This document shows positions 11,775-22,949 of a stretch of 64,000 nucleotides of DNA, piece after piece. Position 1 is the stretch's first letter, and every line of letters starts with the position of its first letter. The stretch is from Viscum album (lineage: Eukaryota; Streptophyta; Magnoliopsida; Santalales; Viscaceae), in NCBI GenBank assembly GCA_963277665.1, contig OY728159.1, positions 1,018,243,343 to 1,018,307,342 on the forward strand. The letters run 5' to 3'. A program made the position numbers and the translations under genes. The notes under the pieces are model-generated. The model worked only from the letters and a program-made list of their open reading frames with translations. It was not told the DNA's origin and made no database searches.

Positions 11775-12132
11775 ATACGCAATACCGACGGTTTAGAACC
11801 TTTGGTATACATTGAGCATATATGAATATATACCAAAAGTTTATCTAAACCGTTGGTAAAAAAATCTATACGAAAGGTTTTGAACCGTTGGTATAAGCTC
11901 AAAAATATGAATTTCTCAACGGTTTTAAACCGTTGGTAAATCCTTTTGCCAACGGTTTAGAGGAATCGTTGGGAAATTAAAATTTCACCACCTTTTACCA
12001 ACGGTTTTCCATAAACCATTGGTAAAGGTCATTCCCAACGCCTTACTTCCCTACGGTTTGGGAAACCGTTGGTATATCTTATACCAACGGTTTTCCAGCC
12101 TATACCAATGGTTTTGAACCATTGGTATTGTC
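11775..12132. repeat. CACTA subterminal repeats (accaacggtt), right
   Basis: More than a dozen 'ccaacggttt / aaaccgttgg' motifs, many as inverted pairs, stop about 15 bp before the TAGTG end at 12148. They mirror 5535-5815 and support these two ends as one element. Confidence 0.82.
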
Positions 12133-12151
12133 TATATTTCCAGTAGTGACT

Positions 12152-13969
12152 CAATGTTTTAGAAAAAATGGATCATATAAGATGCAAGGTAGTATATGAT
12201 GTAGATGGTGGATATTGGTATAGAGGTACAATTATTTGATGGAGATAATTCTAAATCCCTTTGCAACTTGAGTTTCATTGGTTCTTTTCTAGAGGTTGTT
12301 CGTTGCTTACATTCATAAATTTGGGAAATAATATTTGTTATTAATGTTTTAAAGTATCACCGGGTAAAATATTATAGTTGAATGAATGGTTATTTTTTTA
12401 GAAAAAAGATATTATTTAAAAGTGTTTTATAGTATATCTTAATTGTTTGGGATGGACATTCACAAGGTATTATATATGATGTGATATAGATGGAAGTTAA
12501 AGATAGATTTATTAAAGTGTTTTAGAAGATATCCAAAATTATTTTTAGATATGGTTTCACATATTATTATACATGATTCAAAATAAGGGGAAATAGAATT
12601 ATGTCTATGATTATTTAGTTAAAGTAAGATATGGATGGAGATATTCCTTAAATCTATACATATATGATTAATTCATGCTTATATCATATTTTTTGGTATA
12701 ATAAAAACACGGAATATTATATTCCTTATTAAGGGTTAGTTGTAAAGCGTGTTTATGATTATATGTTTCTACCACCCCATAAGATATAATTAAATAAAAG
12801 GTGTTTAAATATTGTTTTTATATGATTATTATCAGTACATATTAGATCAATGGGTTGCAAACCGAAGTAACCATATGTTATTTACTCATGTTTTATGTAA
12901 CACATGAGTAAACGTGCAGGACTTGGGGGACATATCTAATAGATTATATAAAGGTATAGGGTCAAAAAAAGTGTGTGTATGATTCTTGTGTAAGATCCTG
13001 GAAGAATATCTCATATTCTTTTGTGCTCTATTTCGTCGTTTATCCTAAAACTCAATAGATACTAGCATATCTTGGATGGATGGAGAGTACCACTAGAATG
13101 TTAGGAGACTTTTTTCAACCCATGGATACACTATATAGAGAGGGAATATTATGGATACCCTTGAGTGATATTTATCACATGTAATGAATAATGATAAAGG
13201 TTGAAACTCTTCAGTGTAAGGTATATAACAGTTTCTTTATTTTATTTATTGTTTTTCTTTGCGATTCATGCATGGTGATCATGGGTTTTTTGTTTCTTAT
13301 TTACTATCACTACTTAGTTTAAGTGTTAAAATCACCTAGAAATATTTCATTACCCCCATAATGTTAGAAATATAAAATAAACCACCAATCAAATTTAAAA
13401 GATATAAAATAAATCCCAAACCATAATTCATGTAATTTTCATGCATAACAAAAGAATGAAAAATAAATATCAAAAGTAAACTCCCATGAAAATGAATCTA
13501 AAAGAAACTATAATCCTCACACTAGAAATGTGTACCTCAGCCACCAAATATCTCTCATAAACCATTAAAACATATTTATATATGTGGGTGTGATTATATA
13601 AGTATTATCGATAGGATAATACACATAACCTCTCATGAAAATGTGAAATGAGAATAGTTATTTCTAAATGATTAAACATACAAACTAACTCACTCCTACA
13701 ATAGATTATTTATCTCCCTCCCACACTAAGGTCCACTCATCCAATCTCAAATTCAGACATTCATGCACAAAAATAAACAGTTTTCTTAATAGTGAAAGAA
13801 CCAAGAAGAGTATAACACAATAAAATTAATAAAAAAACTCATAAACCAAATCATCACATAATCCAGACATAAAATGGAAAACAATATCCCATATAAAAGA
13901 TAAATCAGAAATAATATCATGGATGAAAAGCTAATAAAAAAACATTTGATGAATAAAACAAACAAGAAA
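12152..13969. other. AT-rich DNA right of the inner CACTA element
   Basis: No coding region. A stretch near 12,960-13,110 (a 'taagatcctggaagaatatc' phrase, then 'cctaaaactcaatagatact' and 'agcatatcttgg') resembles the R/U5 part of a copia-type LTR from memory, but no partner LTR or pol was found. If the outer CACTA call is right, this is interior to that element. Confidence 0.4.
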
Positions 13970-13974
13970 AACCA

Positions 13975-14240
13975 TACCTAACACTATGCAAACCACTGAC
14001 GGCAGGGGAGGGGATCCGACCTAGGGTAGGAACTCGATAGGGTCGGGGGGGGGGTGGGAGAAGGAAACATCGCAGGTGTCGAGGGAGAAGGGGGTCAGCA
14101 GCGACGGGCGGTGAGGTCACCGACAGCAAGGGAGGGGAGCAGACCTAGAGTTTGGGCTCGACAGGGTTGGGGGAAGAAGCCACGTCGGGGGGGGGGAGAA
14201 ACCAGTCGGATCGGGTGTGGGGGGGTGGGAGTGTCGGAAC
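13975..14240. repeat. GC-rich island with a ~130-bp tandem duplication
   Basis: In an AT-rich neighbourhood, about 265 bp are very G-rich on the plus strand, with runs of 9-10 G. Two copies of about 130 bp follow each other: 'gacggcaggggaggggatcc' (from 13,998) and 'gacagcaagggaggggagca' (from 14,121), each continuing with 'gaccta', 'ctcga.agggt.ggg' and a second CG-containing tract. It lies just inside the proposed right end of the outer CACTA element; GC-rich subterminal or promoter tracts are common there. The open frames here are composition artefacts. Confidence 0.6.
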
Positions 14241-14365
14241 TATAAAAAAGGGGTTCACGTTGGTTTTTAATAAACTACCGTGAAACCCTTTAGAGAAAGT
14301 TTTTCGCAATGGTTTTCTAAACCACCGCTAAAGGACCGCTTCTAAATAAAATTTATGTTGTAGTG

Positions 14366-14849
14366 AAATATGAAAGATTTTTAATAGATTAATAAACTAG
14401 GGAAGGTTTAATTTTATTTCCCACATGGTGGATGTATATTAATAATTTTCAAGTAACATATGGGTTTTCATGAGAAAGGGAAGGGTGATTATGGAGTTGA
14501 TTTAGTCATACCTACTAATTTATTTTCCATGATAAGTAGAAAATAGTGTTTCATATTAATGATAATATCCTATCTTTTATTTTTGAGTGATATGGTGTTA
14601 AATTTGATTAAATCCACTCTTGTACACTTTTCACCAAAAGATATATTAATTAAATTTGGTATATGTGGATGTTCCTTGTTTTTTTTTATTTTTAGTTATA
14701 TAAAAATTTAAAAAATTTTATTAACATAGAATATTATTTCCATTATTTCTCATATATTATTAATTTTACTTATATGTAAATATCTTAGGTTGGTTTGATG
14801 TCAAAGGATTATCTCTTCATTAACCAACTATTTGAAATGTATTTTTTGT
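14366..14849. other. AT-rich spacer right of the proposed CACTA end
   Basis: No coding or repeat structure is seen between the TAGTG end at 14,365 and the repeat copy that begins near 14,850. Confidence 0.5.
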
Positions 14850-15330
14850 ACATGTTATATTAATCAGTGTTCAAATAATACTAAATGTATTAATATATAG
14901 TTAAAATAATATTTGATTTATTTATTTTATATAATATTAATTGTGATTTTAAACATAATAGTTATATTTGTACATTTATTTATTTTATTTAGGTTTGGTG
15001 TAGTACTAAATTGTGGCTACACCAGTTCATTGATCCCTTCATCAACTCTAAAAAAGTTACAAGAAATAAATCTCATTATTAGAATCAGTTTTTTGATTGT
15101 TTTATAGCATTGAGAAACAATTTTTTGAACATCGAAAATGCGTATTCTATTATAGTGAATTTTTAATATAATTTTTTTATTTTTATTATTGGTTTTTTAT
15201 TTTATATATAAATTATAAATACTCATAATTCTTTAAAAATCTATATGTTAGGTTAACAACAATTTACAATTTAAATTACTATTTGTTATTATTTCATTAT
15301 TGAATATAGAAAAAATTATTCTCAGTATTT
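14850..15330 (+). repeat. Diverged direct repeat, right copy
   Basis: This is the partner of about 640-1150, in the same orientation and roughly two-thirds identical by eye. It contains an ATAGTG followed by aattttt (15,150-15,165) at the place where the left copy has GTAGTG aatttt. The two copies flank the CACTA block and may predate it. Confidence 0.45.
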
Positions 15331-16379
15331 CAGTTAACAATTTGGTTTAATTTCAATATCTTTATATATAAAAAACTGTTAATTAACTTCAAAAAAATCC
15401 ATCATGTCAAATGAACATTTTAAGGGAGGTACTTGAAGTGGGAAAATTCTCCCAAATGCCATTAAAGGAATATGGCACATGAGGAGGTGCTAATGGAAAA
15501 GAAATAGGATGATTATATTAGAATACTATAATAATTGAGATTAACATTATCCATCCATTTCAGGGTGCATAGTTTTTTTATTATTTAAAAATAGGTAAAA
15601 TGATTCCACTATTAATTTGATCAAAGGGGGTGGCTCCCCCATTGGATTCCCCCACATTAATTTGGAATAAGGGAAATTGATCCCTCTTTAATTGGAATCA
15701 TTTAAGTTAGTCTTTGAGAGATGGGTAAGTGGGTATCATTTACTTATAAAGTGGGACTCTTCCCAATTTTGAATTCATTAGCGTTATGCAATCATTATCT
15801 CGTCATCAACTTTCAATTTATAGTAATATTTTTTGATCTTTTTCTCTATGTATTAAAGAGAGAATATTTTGAGTTTTTTATCCTTATAATTATCATATAA
15901 TGTATTTACCCACTTTTACGAACAATTTTTATTTTATTTTGGAATATTTTTTACATCATTCATTTTAGGTGTTTTCCAATTTACATAAGATGTTCAATTA
16001 TTTCTATTTTTCCAATACATCTAATATCAAAATTATCACTTTACTAAAGGGATGTTTATTTTTAAATTTCATTAAGAAGTATAAAATGAAGGTAATATAC
16101 TAATGATATTTTGTACTGATGTAATTTCCACATGGTATTTAAATTCGGATCAAAAAAATCAATCAGAATAATTTTCCACCATGGAAAATAAACATGCAAA
16201 TGTTGTCCAGGAAAGATAATTTTTTCAGGCTATTAGTGAAAACCCTGTGGGTGTGATAGAGGATAAATGTACTGACATATATCATAATTTTATACTAAAA
16301 ATCATTTTTCTTTTGAATATGGGTTTTTATTAATTATTTTGGAAGAAAATATGATGATGAAAATATTAGATACAATAAC
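15331..16379. other. AT-rich non-coding DNA
   Basis: No supported gene. The right-hand part may include an LTR or leader of the copia relic that follows, but no boundary or partner LTR is visible. Confidence 0.4.
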
Positions 16380-18245
16380 AAAGCTATTGAGGCCAAGATA
16401 ATGCACAACAAAATTTTCTTTAAGAGAAATTTATAAACTCTTAAAATGGATGTGTCTCCATTAATTAATGACCATATCAACATCCTAAATACCTTGTTTC
16501 TTAGTATATATTGTTGGGATACAAAAATATGAATATTAAAATTTTAAAGATTCTTCTCCCAAGTCTGATAGATTTATATGATCAACTCATCATTAAGATC
16601 GCAAGAAAATACCATGATGGATATATTTCTCCAAAACGATCTCTTAATTTTATTTAATGAATTATAATGTAGGAAATCCAACATGAAATATAGATAGAAC
16701 AAGCTTCACCAAGTGGATGCTCTTTTGATAGAAATATGGTGAATGTTGGATCGCGGATCTAGTGGGATTCCGAATAATGGAAGGTCTAAATAAATTATCA
16801 AAAATAAGAATATAAATTATAATAATTTTTATAAGAAGTGAAATATCAAAAAAAAAATTGTTGGTATGAAATGGGTAGTGGGATAAACTCACAAAAAAAT
16901 GTGGTGAGTTCCTCTGGAAATGGAGTCATACTAGTCAGTGAAGAAGCAACAACTAAAAAAGGCATATAATATCTCAATAATAAAGGGAAATTGGCATAGG
17001 GGAAACATGGAACATGACTTATCAAAGGGAATGGCTTGATATATCTGAAACTATTCTTTTAGGATATGTGTACATGGTAAATTATCATACATTGAAGATC
17101 GTTTGAGTATGTACCGTCCAACATTGGATATATTACGGTATTCTTTATACCATCCAAGGAGTATTCTATGTGATGAGTGTAAAAAAGAATATATTTTCCT
17201 TTGAAATTTTAATGGCATTAAATGAAATACTCTCAATATTTATAGTGTGATGAAGATCATTATGGGTGAACATGTGGTGATTAATGTGGATAATATTTCA
17301 AATAACATATATATTCTTAGGCATGAAACATACACGGAGTTAAAGATAGTTGGCGAATAAACTATATAAATGGAAATTTTAATGAAATTTTGGGATCATA
17401 AGCCTACACATGTATCCAAATGATTCTGTAAGATTCTTACTGATCAAAAGATACTCCTTGAACTTATAACGGTATCCTTATAATTTTTTATGATTTTGTT
17501 TTTAGGAAGAAAAATAGGAAAAAGTTTGGAACATTGGAGGAGATGATTCAGGATGTATTAGAGTAAATATATTCTAATTTATTGGAAGCCCTAGTTATAT
17601 CCTTTAGAAGAGTAGGTAACTTTTTATCATAAATTAGTTATTATTCCAAGAGATTTTGGGTGTATCCATTCAAGAGGAATTTGAGAATTTTTGATGTTTT
17701 CAAAACATTCAATATGTGGAAAGAGATTGAATATAGAAATAAAACCAAATGTTTAACGATTGTAAATGGAGGATATTATACAAGTGAGTATTTTGATACA
17801 TTATATAAATAAGAATACATCAAGATACATATAATTATTGTGTAAACCCCAAAAGATAATAGAGAGGTAGAACGGATGAACAAAACCATGTTGAATTGAA
17901 AAAGGGATATGTTAAATACCATAGAAGTTTCCAAGTTGTTTTGGGATGAAGTTACAAAGAATGACTATTGTGTGAGAAATTGATTACAATCCATCAAGAT
18001 TAATATGAAAATAGTTATGGATATGTTTACTAGTAAACATATAGAATATTCTTAGTTATATACATTTAGAAGTCCCGTATATGAATTATTTAATAAATAG
18101 GAACGATTGATGTAGGATTCATGATCCAAGAAATGTATCTGTTAGGGATATGCTGGTTTTATGAAGGGGTATTATTTTTGTAACCCAACTGCCCACAAAT
18201 ATATAATCATCAGATATGTCATTTTTATATAAGAAAATGTGTAAA
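16380..18245 (+). pseudogene. Decayed Ty1/copia gag and integrase
   Basis: Several stretches match copia proteins once stops are ignored. Near 16,440-16,620 a gag-like piece reads LKMDVSPLINDHINILNTLF, as in the UBN2-type gag. At about 17,660-18,240 the integrase is clear: VYPFKR...FDVFKTFNMWKEIE, GGYYTSEYFDTL (E.D in place of the usual E.F), TPKDN.EVERMNKTML, EVSKLFWDEV and, near 18,140-18,230, GYAGFMKGYYFCNPTAHKYI, the motif that follows the integrase core in copia pol. In-frame stops occur every few dozen codons, and several key positions have changed (for example NGE before VERMN is NRE). The RT and RNase H that should follow are not visible, so the element is truncated or the rest was lost. 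Confidence 0.75.
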
Positions 18246-18349
18246 TGAAAATAAATAGAATCTTGGTGCTGTACTACAGATTTTGGTTTATTTAGCCCTC
18301 TCTTTTATCAGCACTCGAGATAAGCTGTAATAAAAGACGTCCTTATCTA

Positions 18350-18474
18350 CACTAAAAAAATCACTAATAAAGACTACCTTTTATCAATGAATTTTTTAAT
18401 AATGAAAAAGGGTTCCCTTAATCATTTTTTAAACTCTGATATAGTAGTCTTTATTAGTGCAAGTTAATGTAGTG
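18350..18474. mobile_element. Small foldback (MITE-like) element
   Basis: A perfect 16-bp inverted repeat, cactaataaagactac at 18362-18377 and its complement at 18444-18459, is extended outward by looser complementarity to CACTAAAA on the left and ...ATGTAGTG on the right. The ends therefore look like a CACTA-type element of about 125 bp. The flanking triplets (CTA, AGA) do not match, so the exact borders are uncertain. It lies just after the copia relic. Confidence 0.5.
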
Positions 18475-20469
18475 AGAAAACTAAATATATCACAATGATT
18501 ATGTAACGTTCTATGACTTCTTAGTCAGTTACATTATGAGTATGGTAGTTGGATGTGCTTAAAGGAGGCTAAAATGGTATTTTCTAGAAGTTTATTTGTT
18601 AAAATATAGTTGTAGGGAGGTTATACATCATGTAACATTATTTCATAGTGTGATGTTTGGTTTTGTGGCTTGTCCTGGAAAGAATCATGATGAGAAGACT
18701 TTTACATGACACGAACGAGGGATTCACAGTATGAAATACATCAGGGTTTGAAAATTAAAATTAAAATTGAGTGGTGGTGTGTTTTATAGGGGAAGAATAC
18801 GTTGAGGTATTACACAATGTGAAATGGGATTACACATCATTTAATTCTCCAATGATGTAATGTTTTAAAACATTCCAGCCGCTTGGATTTTTTAAAAATT
18901 CTATGACTTTAGAAATCTCACTCATTCCAAATGAACCTTTGGTTCCCCAAGGATTGTTAGAACCCTCTTTTCCCTCTTCAATATATTGATCTCAGATATC
19001 TTTCATTGGAAATATGTGGTGATACAAGGTACCTTCTCCCATATTTTTTCTTGCAGTCTCCCTTAGTTTGGTCTCATTATCTTCCATATATCCTCGATGT
19101 TCTATAGTGTGGGCATATCCATGATTCATAATAGTGTCTCTCTTGGTGGTTGTTGGTTCAGTGGTTCTACAATGTCCTCAAATGGATACAAATTATGTTT
19201 TATAGGTAACCAAAGGACAGTTACATGACCCGTTCTCATGCAAAGAATGTTGAAAACCCTTCAAAGTAGGATTTCCCTTGTTTCTCTTTATTATGAAAAA
19301 TGCAGGAGGGTTTTTTCAGTTTTTACCCTTGGATTATAGTTGCACCGTTATAATAAAAGATAAAGAACAAGATAGCTCAATTTAAAAAGGTAAATTGGTT
19401 TTGTTCGCATTCATTTTATAACCTTGATTGTGATTATAATGTTTTGATTATAAGGGTTGAACGCCCAGCTAAAAATGGTTTTTGTTAGTGAATTTTTAAA
19501 TAAAAAAATAATTTTTCATGTTTTTTAGTTTATGTTGACCACAAATATATGGAAATTAGTAAATCAGTAAACTTGGATAATAAACGGACCCCCTTAGGAT
19601 TTCCTATTTTTTGTGATAAGCCATAACTTAACAAGTGAAATTAAATAAGGAATGCCTTGATAAATCTAGAATTGTGTTATAAATTAGTATGTGTGGAAAC
19701 CCTTTGTGTGGGCTAACTATGGTAGTGTCTGTAGAACCGAAAGGTGATAAAGTTGCTATATTGTGTTGTGTAGGTTTTGTCCTATTTCTGTTGTGGTCTG
19801 GTTGTGAATAACGGGTATGATTGGTGGGTTGGTTTGGGTGGTGTTGTGAATGAATGTGTAGATGATACATCAACTAGGCTATGTAATGGAATCTCATGTT
19901 GAAAGATTGTTTTTCTGTGGAATGGAAAAGCAATGTTTTTAGTGGGGCTTCAATTGGGTTGTGCTATGTTGTGTTGCTAAATTTGGTTGAGAGTTGAGGA
20001 CTTGTTTTGTTTTGTATGGGAAATTCACACAGAGTTCTCCATGTTTGAGTTTTTTCATGTTTCTTGTTATGTGTTTTCCTCATTAATTTTCAGGATAGTA
20101 ATGGAATAAATGAACTGTGAATGAATAATGGTAATTTTTACTTAAATTGGTTAAAAAAATGAATTGGGTTGTGGTTTGATATGCGATGTTGCGTATTTTG
20201 AGGAAGCAACAAGGTTGGAAGTGTTGAGAGCTGGTTGTTTGTTTGATAACCCATATGATGGGATTGAGTTTTTGGTATCATATATGTATATACTTGTATT
20301 TTACTTGTGATTTTTATATGCACCCCTCCCTAATTGAGCACTATGTGTGGAACAACCCCATCATCATGGGGTTGGGTGTCTTTCCAAAACATCATGGTAG
20401 AAGGATGGATGGTCGTCCACCCTCTCTTCCATGCTCCCTCTTATAGGTGGAGCATCCCTATGATTCTTT
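18475..20469. other. Non-coding DNA
   Basis: About 2 kb with no gene or clear repeat. The His/Asn/Thr-rich minus-strand frame at 19,628-19,873 and the frames near 20,140-20,450 have low-complexity composition and no recognisable domain, so I leave them out as genes. Confidence 0.5.
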
Positions 20470-20725
20470 GGGAGGGTTGTGGTTTGTGATACCTAGGTGT
20501 TTGAAATAATGTTGTTTTTTCCCAGGTGTCTTCATGATGTGATGTGGTTTGTAGACCAAGTGTCTATGGGCGGGATTTGATGTAGTTTATGGCCCAAGTG
20601 TTTGCAGGCATGATGAGATGTGGTTTGTGGACTAGGTGTTTGTGGGTGATGTGATGTTGTTTGTGACCTAGGTGTCTATGGGGTGATGTGATGTGGTTTG
20701 TGGGGCCAAGGTGTCTACGAGTGGG
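20470..20725 (+). repeat. Short tandem repeat, ~40-48 bp unit
   Basis: About six degenerate units share a core like 'gatgtgatgtggtttgtgga' followed by 'ccaaggtgtctatgggg' (clear cores near 20,535, 20,580, 20,625, 20,655 and 20,690). There is no coding sense. It could belong to an LTR of the gypsy relic downstream, which I cannot confirm. Confidence 0.6.
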
Positions 20726-22949
20726 ATGTCATTTAACTTAGGATCAGGTGATTGGGAGAGAAGTGTTTTTTCGGGTGTAAGTGTGTGAGGATAGGTTATG
20801 ACATGGTTCTCATGGAAAAGGATGGATCATGAGGACATTTTTTATTTTTAAATAGTGGATAAACTAGAGGAAAGTGGTGTGGGGTACCAAAATCATTGAT
20901 TTGATTAATATATTAGTTTACATGGCTAGTGTTACTTGGTCAGTGTGTCTTGGTAAGGATGGGATGGCCAGTATACATTGTTTGCTGATTTTTTGTTCTG
21001 TTGTTTTCTCATAAGGGAATTGGTATGATTCCTTTCATCTGTTCATGAGAGACTTGGGTTTTCCTTATGAGTATACATGTATTCTCAACCTATATATATT
21101 TAAAATATTTTTTGGTTTCCAATAGGAATTTGCATACTTTATATGAAATTAATGGCTTGGATCTTGATAGTTGTTGTGTTACTACCTAGCTATACTTTTT
21201 GTACATACATTGGAGATTTATTACATTTTTAATGGTTTTATTTTATGAATGCAGGTGGGATGTATTTTGGATTTCTTTTATATTTTTCTTTTAGTTTTTT
21301 TTGTGGTTTATACATCATATCTTCTGATTGTTTTTTTATAAAAAATTGTAATGCCTCCAATTATTGAGATTTTTCTACCCTTTGAGTTAGTCTCCACCCC
21401 AGGGCCTACTAGGGGTGGGACTTTGGAGGTCAGCATCCTCCTTTCTTCATTTCCTGGCCAGGATGGTTATCATTGGAGGGAGGGGGTCATGATAGAATGG
21501 TATCATTGGATGATAGTTGAGAGATATGATGGTGTTTAGAGTTAGGAACAGTGAGGATTGCATAGGTTGGTAGGGTAATAGTGTTAAAAAATCATGGGGC
21601 ATGACATAACTCGGAAATATCGGCTAGGACATGGGATTATAGGGCCCTCAGTGATCCGATGCAAGGAATCTGAGCCTACATAATGACCTTGTGAGTCAAA
21701 AATTTTTGCTGGGTAGAGGCCCAAGGAATGGTACATGAATCATAATAAATGATGTTTTTGATTGAATTGGGTGTTTTGGGAAATTTGAAATGAATGATGA
21801 GTTAAATGAGTAAAAATGATTTTTCTACTAAAATTCCATACTCATCTATCTTAGGAATTCCATGTTTACCTTTCAGAAATGGCTCTTGGTCATTGTCCGA
21901 GTGTGGAACTAGTAGTTGATGAAAATTTGGCCAATCCAATTGATCAGTGGAGGGTAGATCTAATGGAGGATGATGACCAGTGATAGGCAATGTTACGTTC
22001 TTTCCAACGACATTCCTTGGGAAAGTACGAGTGATGTGTTTCAGACATGGATATTGAAAGATGGATCGAGGATCTTGAGATCACCTCTAGTATGATATAG
22101 GCACTAACTGTGTACTGGGTTCCATAGCTAGTGAGTGAGATATAGGGAGTTTTGCATCAGTGGTGGATGATATACCTAGTGGAGAGGAATTAGGCTGACA
22201 TTATAATTATATATTTTGAGAAAGACATATGAGAAGATTTATTTTCATCAATTATTAAGGATAAGAAGAGGTAGGGGATACTCTCCCACTAGTAGGGAAG
22301 TATGTCAGTATGGAATATGGGGATTAAATTCAAGGAACTCCTTCATCTCCCCCCGAGGATCATTTCGGATGAGGAGTCTCATATGAGACCCCTAAAAGAG
22401 GCACATCATCCTTCCATCTAGTTTTTGGTTACCCCCTTTCCATTACTGACATACTTAGATGCTTAGAAGAAGGAAAATGTGTTGGATAGATGCACTCCAA
22501 AGGAGGTCTCTCATTAGGGGGTAACCAACAAGGTTCATCTAAACTAAATGTTTATCGTAACATATTTTAGTAACCAATTCCTTTGATGTTTTCGTCAGTG
22601 GAGAACAGACACCAGCAGCACCCTTTATGGCTTTATGGTACTAGCGGTTCTCGTACCTTCCCCATAAATTTGGTATCAAGGTGTTTCGTATGGGGGGTCC
22701 ATGGAAATCTTTAGAATCAATTTCTAGCAACCGTTATAGATCATAATGGTGGAGATGTATAGGTTAAGTTCTAGCTGCAGTAGTAGTTTCCATCTATGTC
22801 ATTTCAACAGCAAGTACATCAAGCTCTTGCTCAATAGAGGGGAGATAGAGTAGGTAGGGGCTTACCTTAGGGTGTTCCTTAAGGACCTCAACCTGGGCAT
22901 GGTCATGGAAGAATTCATCAGCAGAGGGAAATAGGATCTGAGGATAGTC
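20726..22949. other. Non-coding DNA, possibly gag/leader of a decayed gypsy element
   Basis: No domain is recognisable. From about 22,840 a plus-strand piece is rich in Gly, Arg and Gln (QPGHGHGRIHQQREIG...), which could be the tail of gag just before the protease found at 22,960 onward. I find no matching LTR or primer site. Confidence 0.35.

Larger units (their letters stand above)
5510..12148. mobile_element. Non-autonomous CACTA (En/Spm) transposon with perfect ACT target duplication
   Basis: The element begins CACTACGGGAAATCCC and ends TCTATATTTCCAGTAGTG, whose complement begins CACTACTGGAAATATAGA. It is flanked by the same triplet, ACT (5507-5509 and 12149-12151), the 3-bp duplication CACTA elements make. 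Both ends carry dense 'accaacggtt / aaccgttggt' subterminal repeats. The element is 6,639 bp. No transposase is visible; the interior holds a C-rich minisatellite, two exon-like pieces and a long satellite array. It would depend on another CACTA element for movement. Confidence 0.88.
2595..14365. mobile_element. Putative outer, decayed CACTA element
   Basis: The left end reads CATTACAGGAAAATTGACTG, a CACTA start with one substitution. The right end reads ...TTATGTTGTAGTG, the complement of CACTACAACATAA. Both ends are followed inward by subterminal motifs of the 'aaccaccgctaaa' type. The flanking triplets are GAA on the left and AAA on the right, a possible 3-bp duplication with one mismatch. 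A TNP2-type transposase relic (3540-4005, minus) lies inside, and a second CACTA element (5510-12148) is inserted in it. The terminal repeats match at only about 7 of the first 12 bases, so pairing these two ends into one element is an inference; they could belong to two truncated elements. Confidence 0.42.

Noticed and set aside
13917..14245. Pro/Arg-rich frame (minus) and Gly/Arg-rich frame (plus)
   Set aside because: Composition artefacts of the GC-rich duplicated island, overlapping on opposite strands.
18347..18477. A 3-bp target duplication for the foldback element
   Set aside because: The flanking triplets CTA and AGA do not match, so the borders remain uncertain.
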